Shown here: piece by piece, positions 1 through 7,262 of the stretch
Position numbering within the stretch: the first letter of the stretch is position 1
Layout: every line of letters starts with the position of its first letter
From: Paraburkholderia sp. ZP32-5
Lineage (GTDB): Bacteria; Pseudomonadota; Gammaproteobacteria; Burkholderiales; Burkholderiaceae
Reading direction: 5' to 3'
Assembly (NCBI RefSeq): GCF_021390495.1
Contig: NZ_JAJEJP010000001.1
Span: 2,046,001-2,110,000 of the forward strand
Length of the DNA: 64,000 nucleotides
The notes under the pieces: model-generated
What the model saw: only the letters and a program-made list of their open reading frames with translations
Told to the model about the DNA's origin: nothing
Databases searched by the model: none
Made by a program: the position numbers and the translations under genes

Positions 1-1071
1 ATCCTGCTCGGGCTCGTCTACGCGTTCCTGATCGGCGTGGTGTCGAGCGGACCGCTCGCGGCCACTTACGACCTCGCCAACTGGCTCTATCCGATCCTGA
101 TCGGCTTTCACATCATGGCGCACACGCGCCAGTATCCGCAGTACCGCGACACGATCGTCAACACGTTTATCTGGGGCATGCTGGTGATGGGCGGCTACGG
201 CCTGATCCAGTTTTTCATCATGCCGCAGTGGGACGCGCTATGGATGCTCGGCTCGCAGATGAATTCTCAAGGCGACCCGGTGCCGATGGGCGTGCGCGTA
301 TTCAGCACGATGAATTCGTCGGGCCCGTTCGCGTTCGCGATGATGGGCGCGATGGTGTTCGTGATGGCGGCCACGCACCGGGTGCGCTGGATCGCCGCGG
401 CGCTCGGCTTTTTCTCGTTCGCGCTGAGCCTCGTACGCTCGACGTGGGGCGGCTGGGTGATCGCGCTGCTGATCCAACTGGTCAAGTCGAACAACAAGGT
501 ACGCGTGCGCATCGTCGCGAGCGCGCTGGTACTGGCCGGCATGTGCGTGCCGTTGCTCGCGGTCGGGCCGGTTGCCGAACGGATGCAGGCGCGTCTCACC
601 ACGCTCGTCAATCTGAACGACGACCAGAGCTACGCGGCGCGCAACGAGTTCTACGCGACCTTCGCGAAGACCGCGTTTACCGATGTGGCCGGCGAAGGCA
701 TGGGCGCGACCGGCACGTCGACGAAGCTGTCGAACGACGGCGGCCAGCTCGGCCAGTACGGCAACTTCGACAGCGGCGTGATGAACATTCCGTTCGTGCT
801 CGGCTGGCCGGGCACGCTGCTCTATATGTCCGGCATCGTGTGGCTGCTGATGCGCGCGTTGCTCGCGTCGTTCCGGCTACGCGACGACAAGTTCGTATCG
901 GCGTGCCTGAGCCTGTGTCTGGCGACCTTCGCGATGCTCGTATTCACGAACTCGCTGGTCGGCACCGGCGGCCTGCTGCTTTTCACCGGCGCTTTTTCGA
1001 TCCTGTCCGCGGTCCACTACGAAAAGATGAACCGTAGACACACGCTATTTTTCCACGGAGGCACTGCTTGA
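1..1071 (+). CDS. Exopolysaccharide polymerase-like membrane protein (bceI/Wzy type), 5' end missing
   Basis: The reading frame is open from base 1, so the start lies outside the window; 356 residues are visible. The protein is a string of hydrophobic segments separated by short charged loops, with one larger hydrophilic loop around residues 190-260, as in Wzy polymerases and O-antigen ligase-like proteins of the inner membrane. The stop overlaps the TTG start of the next glycosyltransferase gene (TTGA), so the two are probably translationally coupled. In known cepacian bce-I clusters a multi-pass polymerase (BceI) is followed by two glycosyltransferases (BceJ, BceK), and the same order is seen here. 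The polymerase role is inferred from topology and neighbours; an O-antigen ligase-like role cannot be excluded. Confidence 0.72.
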   Translation: MLLGLVYAFLIGVVSSGPLAATYDLANWLYPILIGFHIMAHTRQYPQYRDTIVNTFIWGMLVMGGYGLIQFFIMPQWDALWMLGSQMNSQGDPVPMGVRVFSTMNSSGPFAFAMMGAMVFVMAATHRVRWIAAALGFFSFALSLVRSTWGGWVIALLIQLVKSNNKVRVRIVASALVLAGMCVPLLAVGPVAERMQARLTTLVNLNDDQSYAARNEFYATFAKTAFTDVAGEGMGATGTSTKLSNDGGQLGQYGNFDSGVMNIPFVLGWPGTLLYMSGIVWLLMRALLASFRLRDDKFVSACLSLCLATFAMLVFTNSLVGTGGLLLFTGAFSILSAVHYEKMNRRHTLFFHGGTA

Positions 1072-2297
1072 GAGTCGCCATTGTCACCCACGTCGTGCGT
1101 CATAACGACGGCCAGGGGCGCGTCAACCATGAGATCGCGCGCGCGGCGCTCGAAGCGGGCATCGGCGTGACGCTGGTCGCATCACACGTCGCGCCCGAGT
1201 TGCTCGCGCATCCGAACGTGCGTTGGGCAGCGGTGAAAATCGGCCGCTGGTGGCCGACCAATCTGTTGCGCCAGCAGGTGTTCGCGTTCAAGAGCGCGCG
1301 CTGGCTGCGCGCGCATCGCCACGAATACGACGTGCTGCACGTGAACGGCTTCATCACGTGGATGCGGGCCGACGTCAACACGTCGCACTTCGTGCATAGC
1401 GGCTGGCTCGGCAGCAAGTACTACCCGTTCGGTCTGACGAAGGGCGTGTGGTCCGCCTACCAGTCGATCTATACGCGCTGCAATGCAGTGCTCGAACGAT
1501 GGGCCTACCGGCGCTCGAAGGTGATTACCGCGGTGTCGCAAAAGGTCGCCGACGAAATCCACGCGATCGGCCTGACACCGGACAATCGCGTCGACGTGAT
1601 CTACAACGGTGTCGATACGCAGGGCTTCGCAGCGGCGAGCGGCGATCGCGCGCGCTTCGATCTGCCGGCCGAAGCGTTCCTGCTGCTGTTCGTCGGCGAT
1701 CTGCGCACGCCGCGCAAGAATCTCGGCACCGTGCTCGCCGCGTTGAAGCATCTGCCCGAACACGTGCAGATCGCGGTGGCGGGTTATCTGCCGGGCAGCC
1801 CGTACCCGGAGCAGGCGAAAGCACTCGGCATCGCGCATCGCGTGCATTTTCTCGGCCTCGTGAAGGACATGCCGGTGTTGATGCATGCAGTCGACGCGTT
1901 CGTGTTTCCGTCGCGTTACGAGGCGATGAGCCTGTCGCTGCTCGAAGCGATGGCCGCCGGCTTGCCGGTCGTGACCGCGCGCACCGCGGGCGGTGCGGAA
2001 ATCATCACGCCCGATTGCGGCATCGTGCTCGACGATCCGGACGATCCACAGGCGTTAGCCGGTGCGGTCGCGCGGCTCGCGGGCGACGATACCGCGCGCC
2101 GCGCGATGGGCGACGCCGCGAGCCGGCTCGCGACCGGCTTCGGCTGGGCCCGTATGGCCGCGCAGTACATCGCGCTGTACCGGCAACTGGCCGGGCAGCA
2201 GGAAAACCGCCGGCGCAGCGATGCGAACGCATCGGCGGCCGCGCAGAACGATGCGCTGACGCTGAATCATCTGGCGGGGCAGAAGCGGGTGAAATAA
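1068..2297 (+). CDS. Glycosyltransferase family 4 (bceJ-like)
   Basis: 409 residues with a GT-B fold pattern. The N-terminal half has the Rossmann-like opening RVAIVTHVV and an NTSHFVHSGW segment. The C-terminal nucleotide-sugar-binding half has VDVIYNGVD, VGDLRTPRKN and the E-x7-E element in RYEAMSLSLLEAMAAG. It probably transfers a sugar to the lipid-linked repeat unit on the cytoplasmic face of the inner membrane. The chosen start is TTG at 1068: GGAGG lies about seven bases upstream and the codon overlaps the preceding stop. The C-terminal ~40 residues (Ala/Asn/Arg-rich) lie outside the fold. Donor and linkage cannot be read from the sequence. Position directly after the polymerase matches bceJ. 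Confidence 0.85.
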   Translation: MRVAIVTHVVRHNDGQGRVNHEIARAALEAGIGVTLVASHVAPELLAHPNVRWAAVKIGRWWPTNLLRQQVFAFKSARWLRAHRHEYDVLHVNGFITWMRADVNTSHFVHSGWLGSKYYPFGLTKGVWSAYQSIYTRCNAVLERWAYRRSKVITAVSQKVADEIHAIGLTPDNRVDVIYNGVDTQGFAAASGDRARFDLPAEAFLLLFVGDLRTPRKNLGTVLAALKHLPEHVQIAVAGYLPGSPYPEQAKALGIAHRVHFLGLVKDMPVLMHAVDAFVFPSRYEAMSLSLLEAMAAGLPVVTARTAGGAEIITPDCGIVLDDPDDPQALAGAVARLAGDDTARRAMGDAASRLATGFGWARMAAQYIALYRQLAGQQENRRRSDANASAAAQNDALTLNHLAGQKRVK

Positions 2298-2420
2298 GCG
2301 CGCGGCGATCACACGGCGATCACACGGCAACCGCACTTTTCCGCCAGCCGTTCCATACACAATGCAGGCAATACAGGCACTACACGCCGAACACATAGCA
2401 ACGTACAGGGATAAACCATC

Positions 2421-3587
2421 ATGACGACACGCTCAATCAAATCGCTGCAGATCGGGATGCACTGGTTTCCCGAACGCGCGGGCGGCCTCGACCGCATGTA
2501 CTACTCGCTGGTCGGCGCGCTGCCGGGCGCGGGCGTCGCGGTGCGCGGCGTGGTCGCAGGTTCGCCGAAGGTCGCCACCGATACCGGTGGCGCGATCAAC
2601 GGCTTCGGCCCGGCCGCGCAATCGCTGCCGCTACGCCTGATGGCCGCGCGGCGCGCGCTGCGCGACGAAATCCGCCGCTCGCGGCCCGACGTGATCTCGT
2701 CGCACTTCGCGCTCTATACGTTTCCGGGGCTCGACGTGACGCGCGGCATTCCGCAGGTGTCGCATTTTCAGGGGCCGTGGGCCGACGAGAGTCATGTCGA
2801 AGGCGCCGACTCGCTCGGCCAGCGCGCGAAGCATTATCTCGAACAGTCGGTGTATGCGCGCTCGTCTCGGCTGATCGTGTTATCCGACGCATTCGGCAAG
2901 ATTCTGACGTCGCGCTATCGCATTTCGCCGGAGCGCGTGCGGGTGGTGCCGGGTTGCGTCGATGTCGAACAGTTCAATCTGCCGCTCAGCCAGGCCGATG
3001 CGCGCTTGCGGCTGCAACTGCCGCAGGACCGGCCGATCGTGCTCGCGGTACGGCGCCTCGTGCGCCGCATGGGCCTCGAAGATCTGATCGACGCGGTCAA
3101 GCTGGTCAAGCGCAAAGCGCCTGACGTGCTGCTGCTGATCGCGGGCAAGGGGCGGCTCGAGCAAGAATTGCAGGCACGTATCGACGACGCGGGTTTGCAG
3201 CACAACGTGAAGCTGCTCGGTTTCGTGCCCGATCAGCATCTGGCGGCGCTGTATCGCGCGGCTAATCTGAGCGTGGTGCCGACGGTCGCGCTGGAGGGCT
3301 TCGGGCTGATCACGGTCGAATCGCTTGCGTCGGGCACGCCGGTGCTGGTGACGCCGGTCGGTGGTTTGCCCGAAGCGGTGGCAGGGCTGTCACCCGATCT
3401 GGTGCTGCCGGCCACCGGCGCGCAGGCGATTGCGGCGGGGCTGGCCGGCGCGCTGAACGGCACGCTGAAGCTGCCCGATGCGGATGCCTGCCGACGCTAC
3501 GCGCGCGAGCACTTCGATAACGCGGTGATCGCGAAGCGGGTCGCGGCGGTGTACGCGGAAGCGATTGCGGGGGATGCGCGACATTGA
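2421..3587 (+). CDS. Glycosyltransferase family 4 (bceK-like)
   Basis: 388 residues. The N-terminal domain starts SLQIGMHWFPERAGGLDRM, with the glycine-rich acceptor-side loop typical of GT4 enzymes. The C-terminal domain has VLAVRRLVRRMGLEDLI (the usual R-K pair appears as R-R), LLIAGKGRLE, and the E-x7-E element EGFGLITVE followed by SLASGTPVLV. It is separated from the previous gene by 123 bases that include a tandem copy of an 11-base unit (cggcgatcaca) near 2306. This is the third gene of the bce-I-like run. No intrinsic terminator with a T-tract is visible after it, and the opposing arsenic operon ends 47 bases downstream. Confidence 0.85.
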   Translation: MTTRSIKSLQIGMHWFPERAGGLDRMYYSLVGALPGAGVAVRGVVAGSPKVATDTGGAINGFGPAAQSLPLRLMAARRALRDEIRRSRPDVISSHFALYTFPGLDVTRGIPQVSHFQGPWADESHVEGADSLGQRAKHYLEQSVYARSSRLIVLSDAFGKILTSRYRISPERVRVVPGCVDVEQFNLPLSQADARLRLQLPQDRPIVLAVRRLVRRMGLEDLIDAVKLVKRKAPDVLLLIAGKGRLEQELQARIDDAGLQHNVKLLGFVPDQHLAALYRAANLSVVPTVALEGFGLITVESLASGTPVLVTPVGGLPEAVAGLSPDLVLPATGAQAIAAGLAGALNGTLKLPDADACRRYAREHFDNAVIAKRVAAVYAEAIAGDARH

Positions 3588-3634
3588 CGCGGCGCGCCTG
3601 CGATTCTTTCTTCGTCCCGCATCGATCCGGTTCG

Positions 3635-4087
3635 TCACGATAGGCGCTTCATCATGCACACAGCGGTGGCCGGGCATAACCGCGTGAACTGTTCGGTTGC
3701 GCGTACGTCATCCGGCACGATGTTTCGGTTCACCGTGCGATAGCCTTGACGCTCGAAAAAATGCTGGGCGTCCGTTGTGAGCAGCCATAGGTTGGCGTGC
3801 GCGTCTGCTCTCGCCCGAGCTTCGATTGCAGCCAGCAGCGCGTTGCCGATGCCCGCTCTCCGCGCATGCGGCGCGACCGCCAACGATCTCAGCAGCGCGT
3901 CGTTTTTCAACGCCTGCAGGCCGATACTTCCGCTGATCGCGCCATCACGGTCGACGGCGACGAGAAACGCATGAAGCAGCGTGAGCGTAACGTCTGCCGT
4001 TGGCAATTCGCATGTTGCGAGCAGCGCTGTAATTCGATCGAGATCGTTACCGTCGGCGCGGCGGATCGTGAAGGTCGCCTGGTTCAT
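3635..4087 (-). CDS. arsN2: Arsenic-operon GNAT acetyltransferase (ArsN2 type)
   Basis: 150 residues forming one GNAT fold: the N-terminal [14 protein letters not shown] strand-helix, [18 protein letters not shown] as the acetyl-CoA-binding motif A (R/Q-x-x-G-x-G/A), and a C-terminal stretch with [17 protein letters not shown] that is characteristic of ArsN2 proteins. The start codon overlaps the arsH stop (ATGA), so it is the last, coupled gene of the arsenic operon. ArsN-type acetyltransferases N-acetylate arsenic-containing amino-acid compounds or have undefined roles; ArsN1 is the proven arsinothricin enzyme, while the substrate of ArsN2 is unsettled. Family assignment rests on the C-terminal motif and the operon position. 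Confidence 0.8.
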   Translation of the reverse strand: MNQATFTIRRADGNDLDRITALLATCELPTADVTLTLLHAFLVAVDRDGAISGSIGLQALKNDALLRSLAVAPHARRAGIGNALLAAIEARARADAHANLWLLTTDAQHFFERQGYRTVNRNIVPDDVRATEQFTRLCPATAVCMMKRLS

Positions 4088-4866
4088 TCTGTTTCGCTGT
4101 CGTCGCTATCGTTGGTCTCGTCACGAGAGTCGTTTTCGTGCCGCATCGCCGTGCCGGCGAGTGTACTCGCCTGCGCGGGCGCCGCTTCCTTGCGCTCGCT
4201 ATAGCGATTCGTCAGATAGTCCGAACGATCCCGCACCAGCAGCGTGAACTTGAACAGCTCTTCCATCACGTCCACCACGCGATCGTAGTAGGCCGAGGGT
4301 TTCATCCGGCCATCGGCGTCGAACTCCTGATAAGCCTTCGCCACCGACGACTGATTCGGAATGGTCACCATCCGCATCCAGCGCCCGAGCACGCGTAGCG
4401 AATTCACCGCGTTGAACGACTGCGAGCCGCCGCACACCTGCATGACCGCCAGCGTGCGTCCCTGGGTCGGCCGGATACCCGCGCTTTCGAGCGGCAACCA
4501 GTCGATCTGGTTCTTGAATACCGCGGTCAGATTGCCGTGACGCTCCGGGCTGCACCACACCTGTCCCTCGGACCACTCCGACAGCTTGCGCAACTCGACG
4601 ACCTTCGGATGATCGGCCGGGACACTGTCCGTGATAGGTAGCCCGTGCGGATCGAATACACGTGTGTCCGCGCCGAAGCGGCGCAGGATACGTTCGGCTT
4701 CGAGCGTCAGCAGCCGGCTATACGAGGTTGTGCGCAGCGAGCCGTACAACAGCAGGATACGCGGCGGATGTGTCGAGATTTGCGCGGGCGTCAGCCTGGC
4801 CGGATCGGGCGTGTCGAAATGGGCGAGGCTGACATTGGGCAGATCGTTCGACGGATTAGCGGCCAT
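4084..4866 (-). CDS. arsH: ArsH, NADPH-dependent FMN reductase of arsenic resistance
   Basis: 260 residues from ATG 4866, chosen because GGAG lies just upstream and the codon sits two bases after the acr3 stop. An upstream in-frame ATG at 4920 lies inside acr3 and lacks a ribosome site. The flavodoxin-like fold is marked by [17 protein letters not shown] (FMN phosphate loop), [20 protein letters not shown] and [17 protein letters not shown]. ArsH oxidises trivalent organoarsenicals and reduces FMN/quinones with NADPH in the cytosol. The ~25 C-terminal residues (Ser/Asp/Glu-rich) are a tail beyond the usual family length. It is the fourth intact gene of the operon and overlaps arsN2 by four bases. 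Confidence 0.93.
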   Translation of the reverse strand: MAANPSNDLPNVSLAHFDTPDPARLTPAQISTHPPRILLLYGSLRTTSYSRLLTLEAERILRRFGADTRVFDPHGLPITDSVPADHPKVVELRKLSEWSEGQVWCSPERHGNLTAVFKNQIDWLPLESAGIRPTQGRTLAVMQVCGGSQSFNAVNSLRVLGRWMRMVTIPNQSSVAKAYQEFDADGRMKPSAYYDRVVDVMEELFKFTLLVRDRSDYLTNRYSERKEAAPAQASTLAGTAMRHENDSRDETNDSDDSETE

Positions 4867-4868
4867 GG

Positions 4869-5984
4869 TCAATTTCTCCGCATGCCGGGTGCGCCTGCGC
4901 GCTGGCCCGCTTCGTACCACGCCCGTGAACGGTTGACGAGACCGACGACCAGCAGCATCACCGGCACTTCAATCAGTACGCCGACCACCGTCGCAAGCGC
5001 TGCTCCCGACTGAAACCCGAACAGGCTGATAGCGGTGGCGACCGCGAGTTCGAAGAAGTTGCTCGCGCCGATCAGACTCGATGGTCCCGCCACGCAATGC
5101 GCGACGCCAAGCCGCCGATTGAGCAGGTACGCGAGCCCCGAGTTCACCAGCACCTGAATCAGGATCGGCACCGCGAGCATCGCGATCACCAGCGGCTGAG
5201 CGACGATCGCCTCGCCCTGAAACGCGAACAGCAACACCAGCGTCGCGAGCAATGCGCTGATCGACCACGGAGCAAGCCGCGCGACGACGCGCTGTAAATG
5301 CGCTTCCCCACGCGCGCGCAGCCGGCGACGCAGCCATTGCGCGAACACGACGGGAATCACGATATACAGACCAACCGACGTAATCAGCGTGGCCCACGGC
5401 ACCGTTATCGCGGACAGGCCAAGCAGCAATGCGACCAGCGGCGCGAACGCGACGATCATGATCGAATCGTTCAGCGCCACCTGTGACAACGTGAAATACG
5501 GATCGCCATCGCACAGTTGCGACCACACGAAGACCATTGCGGTGCAGGGCGCGGCCGCCAGCAGGATCAGTCCCGCGACGTAGCTGTCGAGTTGTCCGGC
5601 GGGCAACCACGGCGCGAACACATGACGGATGAAAATCCAGCCCAGCGCGGCCATCGAGAACGGTTTGACGAACCAGTTGATCACGAGCGTCACGCCGATG
5701 CCGCGCCATTGGCTTCCCACCTGTTTCATCGCCGAGAAATCGATCTTGACGAGCATCGGGACGATCATCACCCAGATCAGCACGCCGACGGGCAGATTGA
5801 CGTGCGCGAGTTCCATGCGGCCGAGCGTTTGAAACAGGCGCGGCAGCATCTGGCCCAACACGATGCCGGCGACGATGCACAGCGCGACCCATATCGTCAG
5901 GTAGCGTTCGAAGAAGCCGATGGCCGGGCGCGCGCGCATGCGAACGTCGGCGCGAGTTTCGGCATGAGTTTCAACGTTGCTCAT
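4869..5984 (-). CDS. acr3: Acr3 arsenite efflux transporter
   Basis: 371 residues with about ten hydrophobic segments, beginning [20 protein letters not shown]. The sequence [18 protein letters not shown] contains the conserved cysteine of the Acr3 family that is needed for As(III) transport, and VALNDSIMI follows. It extrudes arsenite across the inner membrane using the proton motive force. ATG 5984 (MSNVETHAE) is preferred: it lies 14 bases inside arsC, whereas upstream in-frame starts would put about 50 non-family residues on the protein. The arsC-acr3 overlap means the product of arsenate reduction is exported by the next gene translated. An ArsB-type pump is ruled out by the family signature. 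Confidence 0.94.
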   Translation of the reverse strand: MSNVETHAETRADVRMRARPAIGFFERYLTIWVALCIVAGIVLGQMLPRLFQTLGRMELAHVNLPVGVLIWVMIVPMLVKIDFSAMKQVGSQWRGIGVTLVINWFVKPFSMAALGWIFIRHVFAPWLPAGQLDSYVAGLILLAAAPCTAMVFVWSQLCDGDPYFTLSQVALNDSIMIVAFAPLVALLLGLSAITVPWATLITSVGLYIVIPVVFAQWLRRRLRARGEAHLQRVVARLAPWSISALLATLVLLFAFQGEAIVAQPLVIAMLAVPILIQVLVNSGLAYLLNRRLGVAHCVAGPSSLIGASNFFELAVATAISLFGFQSGAALATVVGVLIEVPVMLLVVGLVNRSRAWYEAGQRAGAPGMRRN

Positions 5985-6492
5985 GACTATCCTCTGGCGG
6001 ACGCTCTCCAATGGCGCGCATCTCGCGCTGGACGGCGTTGTGATCGAGTTCATGCAGCGGCAGCGCGATGAACTGGCTGACGCGGTTCCTGATCTGTCGA
6101 TAAACCCTGTTGAAGACTTTGCGCTTGTCGGCATCCGTGCCGTGGAAGGCCGCCGGATCTTCGAATCCCCAATGTGCGGTGATCGGCGTGCCGGGCCAGA
6201 TCGGGCACACCTCGCCGGCGGCCTGATCGCATACGGTGATCACGAAGTCCATCTGCGGCGCGTCGGGCGTGGCGAATTCGTCCCAGCTCTTGCTGCGCAT
6301 GCGCGTGGTGTCGTAGCCCAGTGCACTGCACTGTTCGATCGCAAACGGATTCACCGTTCCGGATGGATGACTGCCCGCGCTACAGGCGCGAAATTTTCCA
6401 TTGCCCAGCACGTTGAAGAGCGCTTCAGCCATGATGCTGCGCGCGCTGTTGCCGGTGCAGAGAATCAGTATCGAATACGGTTTGTCGTTCAC
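5971..6492 (-). CDS. arsC: Arsenate reductase, low-molecular-weight phosphatase type
   Basis: 173 residues, cytosolic. The phosphatase loop CTGNSARS (C-x5-R-S) sits at residues 12-19, supplying the nucleophilic cysteine and phosphate/arsenate-binding arginine. VITVCDQAAGEVCPIWPG carries further conserved cysteines of the thioredoxin/glutaredoxin-coupled arsenate reductases. WGFEDPAAFHGTDADK is the typical substrate-loop region. It reduces As(V) to As(III) for export by Acr3. The start is GTG at 6492, overlapping by four bases (GTGA) the stop of a short upstream remnant frame. The C-terminal ~25 residues extend beyond the usual 140-residue core. Confidence 0.92.
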   Translation of the reverse strand: MNDKPYSILILCTGNSARSIMAEALFNVLGNGKFRACSAGSHPSGTVNPFAIEQCSALGYDTTRMRSKSWDEFATPDAPQMDFVITVCDQAAGEVCPIWPGTPITAHWGFEDPAAFHGTDADKRKVFNRVYRQIRNRVSQFIALPLHELDHNAVQREMRAIGERPPEDSHEQR

Positions 6493-6593
6493 AGGCGGCC
6501 TTCAATGTTTTCAACTGGTGGACAGCATGCCGCCGCGCTCACGCGCAGGTTGTGCGCGAGGTCTTTAGCGGCGACGTGGATATACATACGCAT
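6489..6593 (-). pseudogene. Deletion remnant of an ArsI/CadI-type glyoxalase-fold gene
   Basis: A 34-codon frame lies between arsR and arsC and overlaps the arsC GTG start by four bases. Its first ~13 residues, MRMYIHVAAKDLA, resemble the opening of CadI/ArsI-type proteins (short strand HVHV/HIHV followed by a DL pair). Its last ~13 residues begin ACCPPVEN, like the Cys-Cys-rich C-terminus of those proteins. Genes of this family (C-As lyase or cadmium-induced CadI type) often occupy this very operon slot. The simplest reading is an in-frame internal deletion that removed more than 100 codons and left both ends and the downstream coupling intact. The alignment is from memory of the family, so this is tentative. 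Confidence 0.5.
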
Positions 6594-6607
6594 GACGTAC
6601 GCGTGCT

Positions 6608-6940
6608 TCACGCTTCGTTCGCGCAGCAGTTCGGTAGATCGCTGGCCGGGCATGGCGCGCCGGCGCAGCAGTTTTCAGTGAGAAAGCCGATCAGCGACGT
6701 CATCGCGTCGAAGTTGGCGGTATAGATAACGAAGCGCCCGTTCTGTCGCGGACTCACCAGTTCAGCGTGCGTCAGGTCTTTCAGATGAAACGACAGGCCC
6801 GAAGGCGAAACGCCCAGGCGTTGCGAAATTTCTCCGGCAGCCATGCCATTGGGGCCGGCCACAACGAGCTGGCGAAAGATCGCGAGGCGGGATTCGTGAG
6901 CGAGCGCGCCGAGCGCGCGTACGGCATTGATCGTGTCCAT
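6608..6940 (-). CDS. arsR: ArsR/SmtB repressor with a C-terminal cysteine cluster
   Basis: 110 residues with a winged-helix core: LAHESRLAIFRQLV, then the recognition helix region GVSPSGLSFHLKDL, and the wing RQNGRFVIYTA. The classic ELCVCDL metal motif in the DNA-binding helix is absent. Instead cysteines 91, 92, 97, 105 and 106 cluster at the C-terminus, as in the type of ArsR that binds As(III) through C-terminal vicinal cysteines. It should repress the operon by binding the palindrome at 6969-6988 and release on As(III). It is the first gene of the operon, 29 bases downstream of that operator. Confidence 0.92.
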   Translation of the reverse strand: MDTINAVRALGALAHESRLAIFRQLVVAGPNGMAAGEISQRLGVSPSGLSFHLKDLTHAELVSPRQNGRFVIYTANFDAMTSLIGFLTENCCAGAPCPASDLPNCCANEA

Positions 6941-6968
6941 GCGCGCACTTTAACCGCTGCAATTTTAT

Positions 6969-6988
6969 ATTTCAAGACATCTTGAAAT
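6969..6988. promoter_or_regulatory. Predicted ArsR operator (perfect palindrome)
   Basis: Two 9-base arms, atttcaaga and tcttgaaat, are separated by two bases. The site sits 29 bases upstream of the arsR start and overlaps AT-rich promoter-like sequence (tataaa on the minus strand just downstream). Position and symmetry fit autoregulation by ArsR. The remaining 274 bases up to the kinase start at 7263 hold AT-rich sequence that probably contains that operon's promoter; no clear -35/-10 pair or other element was identified. Confidence 0.7.
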
Positions 6989-7262
6989 GAAGATGTTCTC
7001 TGCTATGCGGCGCTTGCCGTCGAAAGACGCGGCCATTAATAACGGCATTTATTTTGCATACTTAAGCCCGTATTGGCCCTTAGATATGATTTTTCGGCTT
7101 TATTTCGTCAAGCCTTGAAATGTAGGCTTTTTGCAGTGATTTCGTCACGTCGATGTCATAAATCCGCGACGATAATCCCCGCGCCCGAACGCTAAAAACC
7201 TATACGGGCGGCCCGCAAAAAAGCGGGCGACCTTGCCGTTTCAGATATCGGGGAATCTCCAG

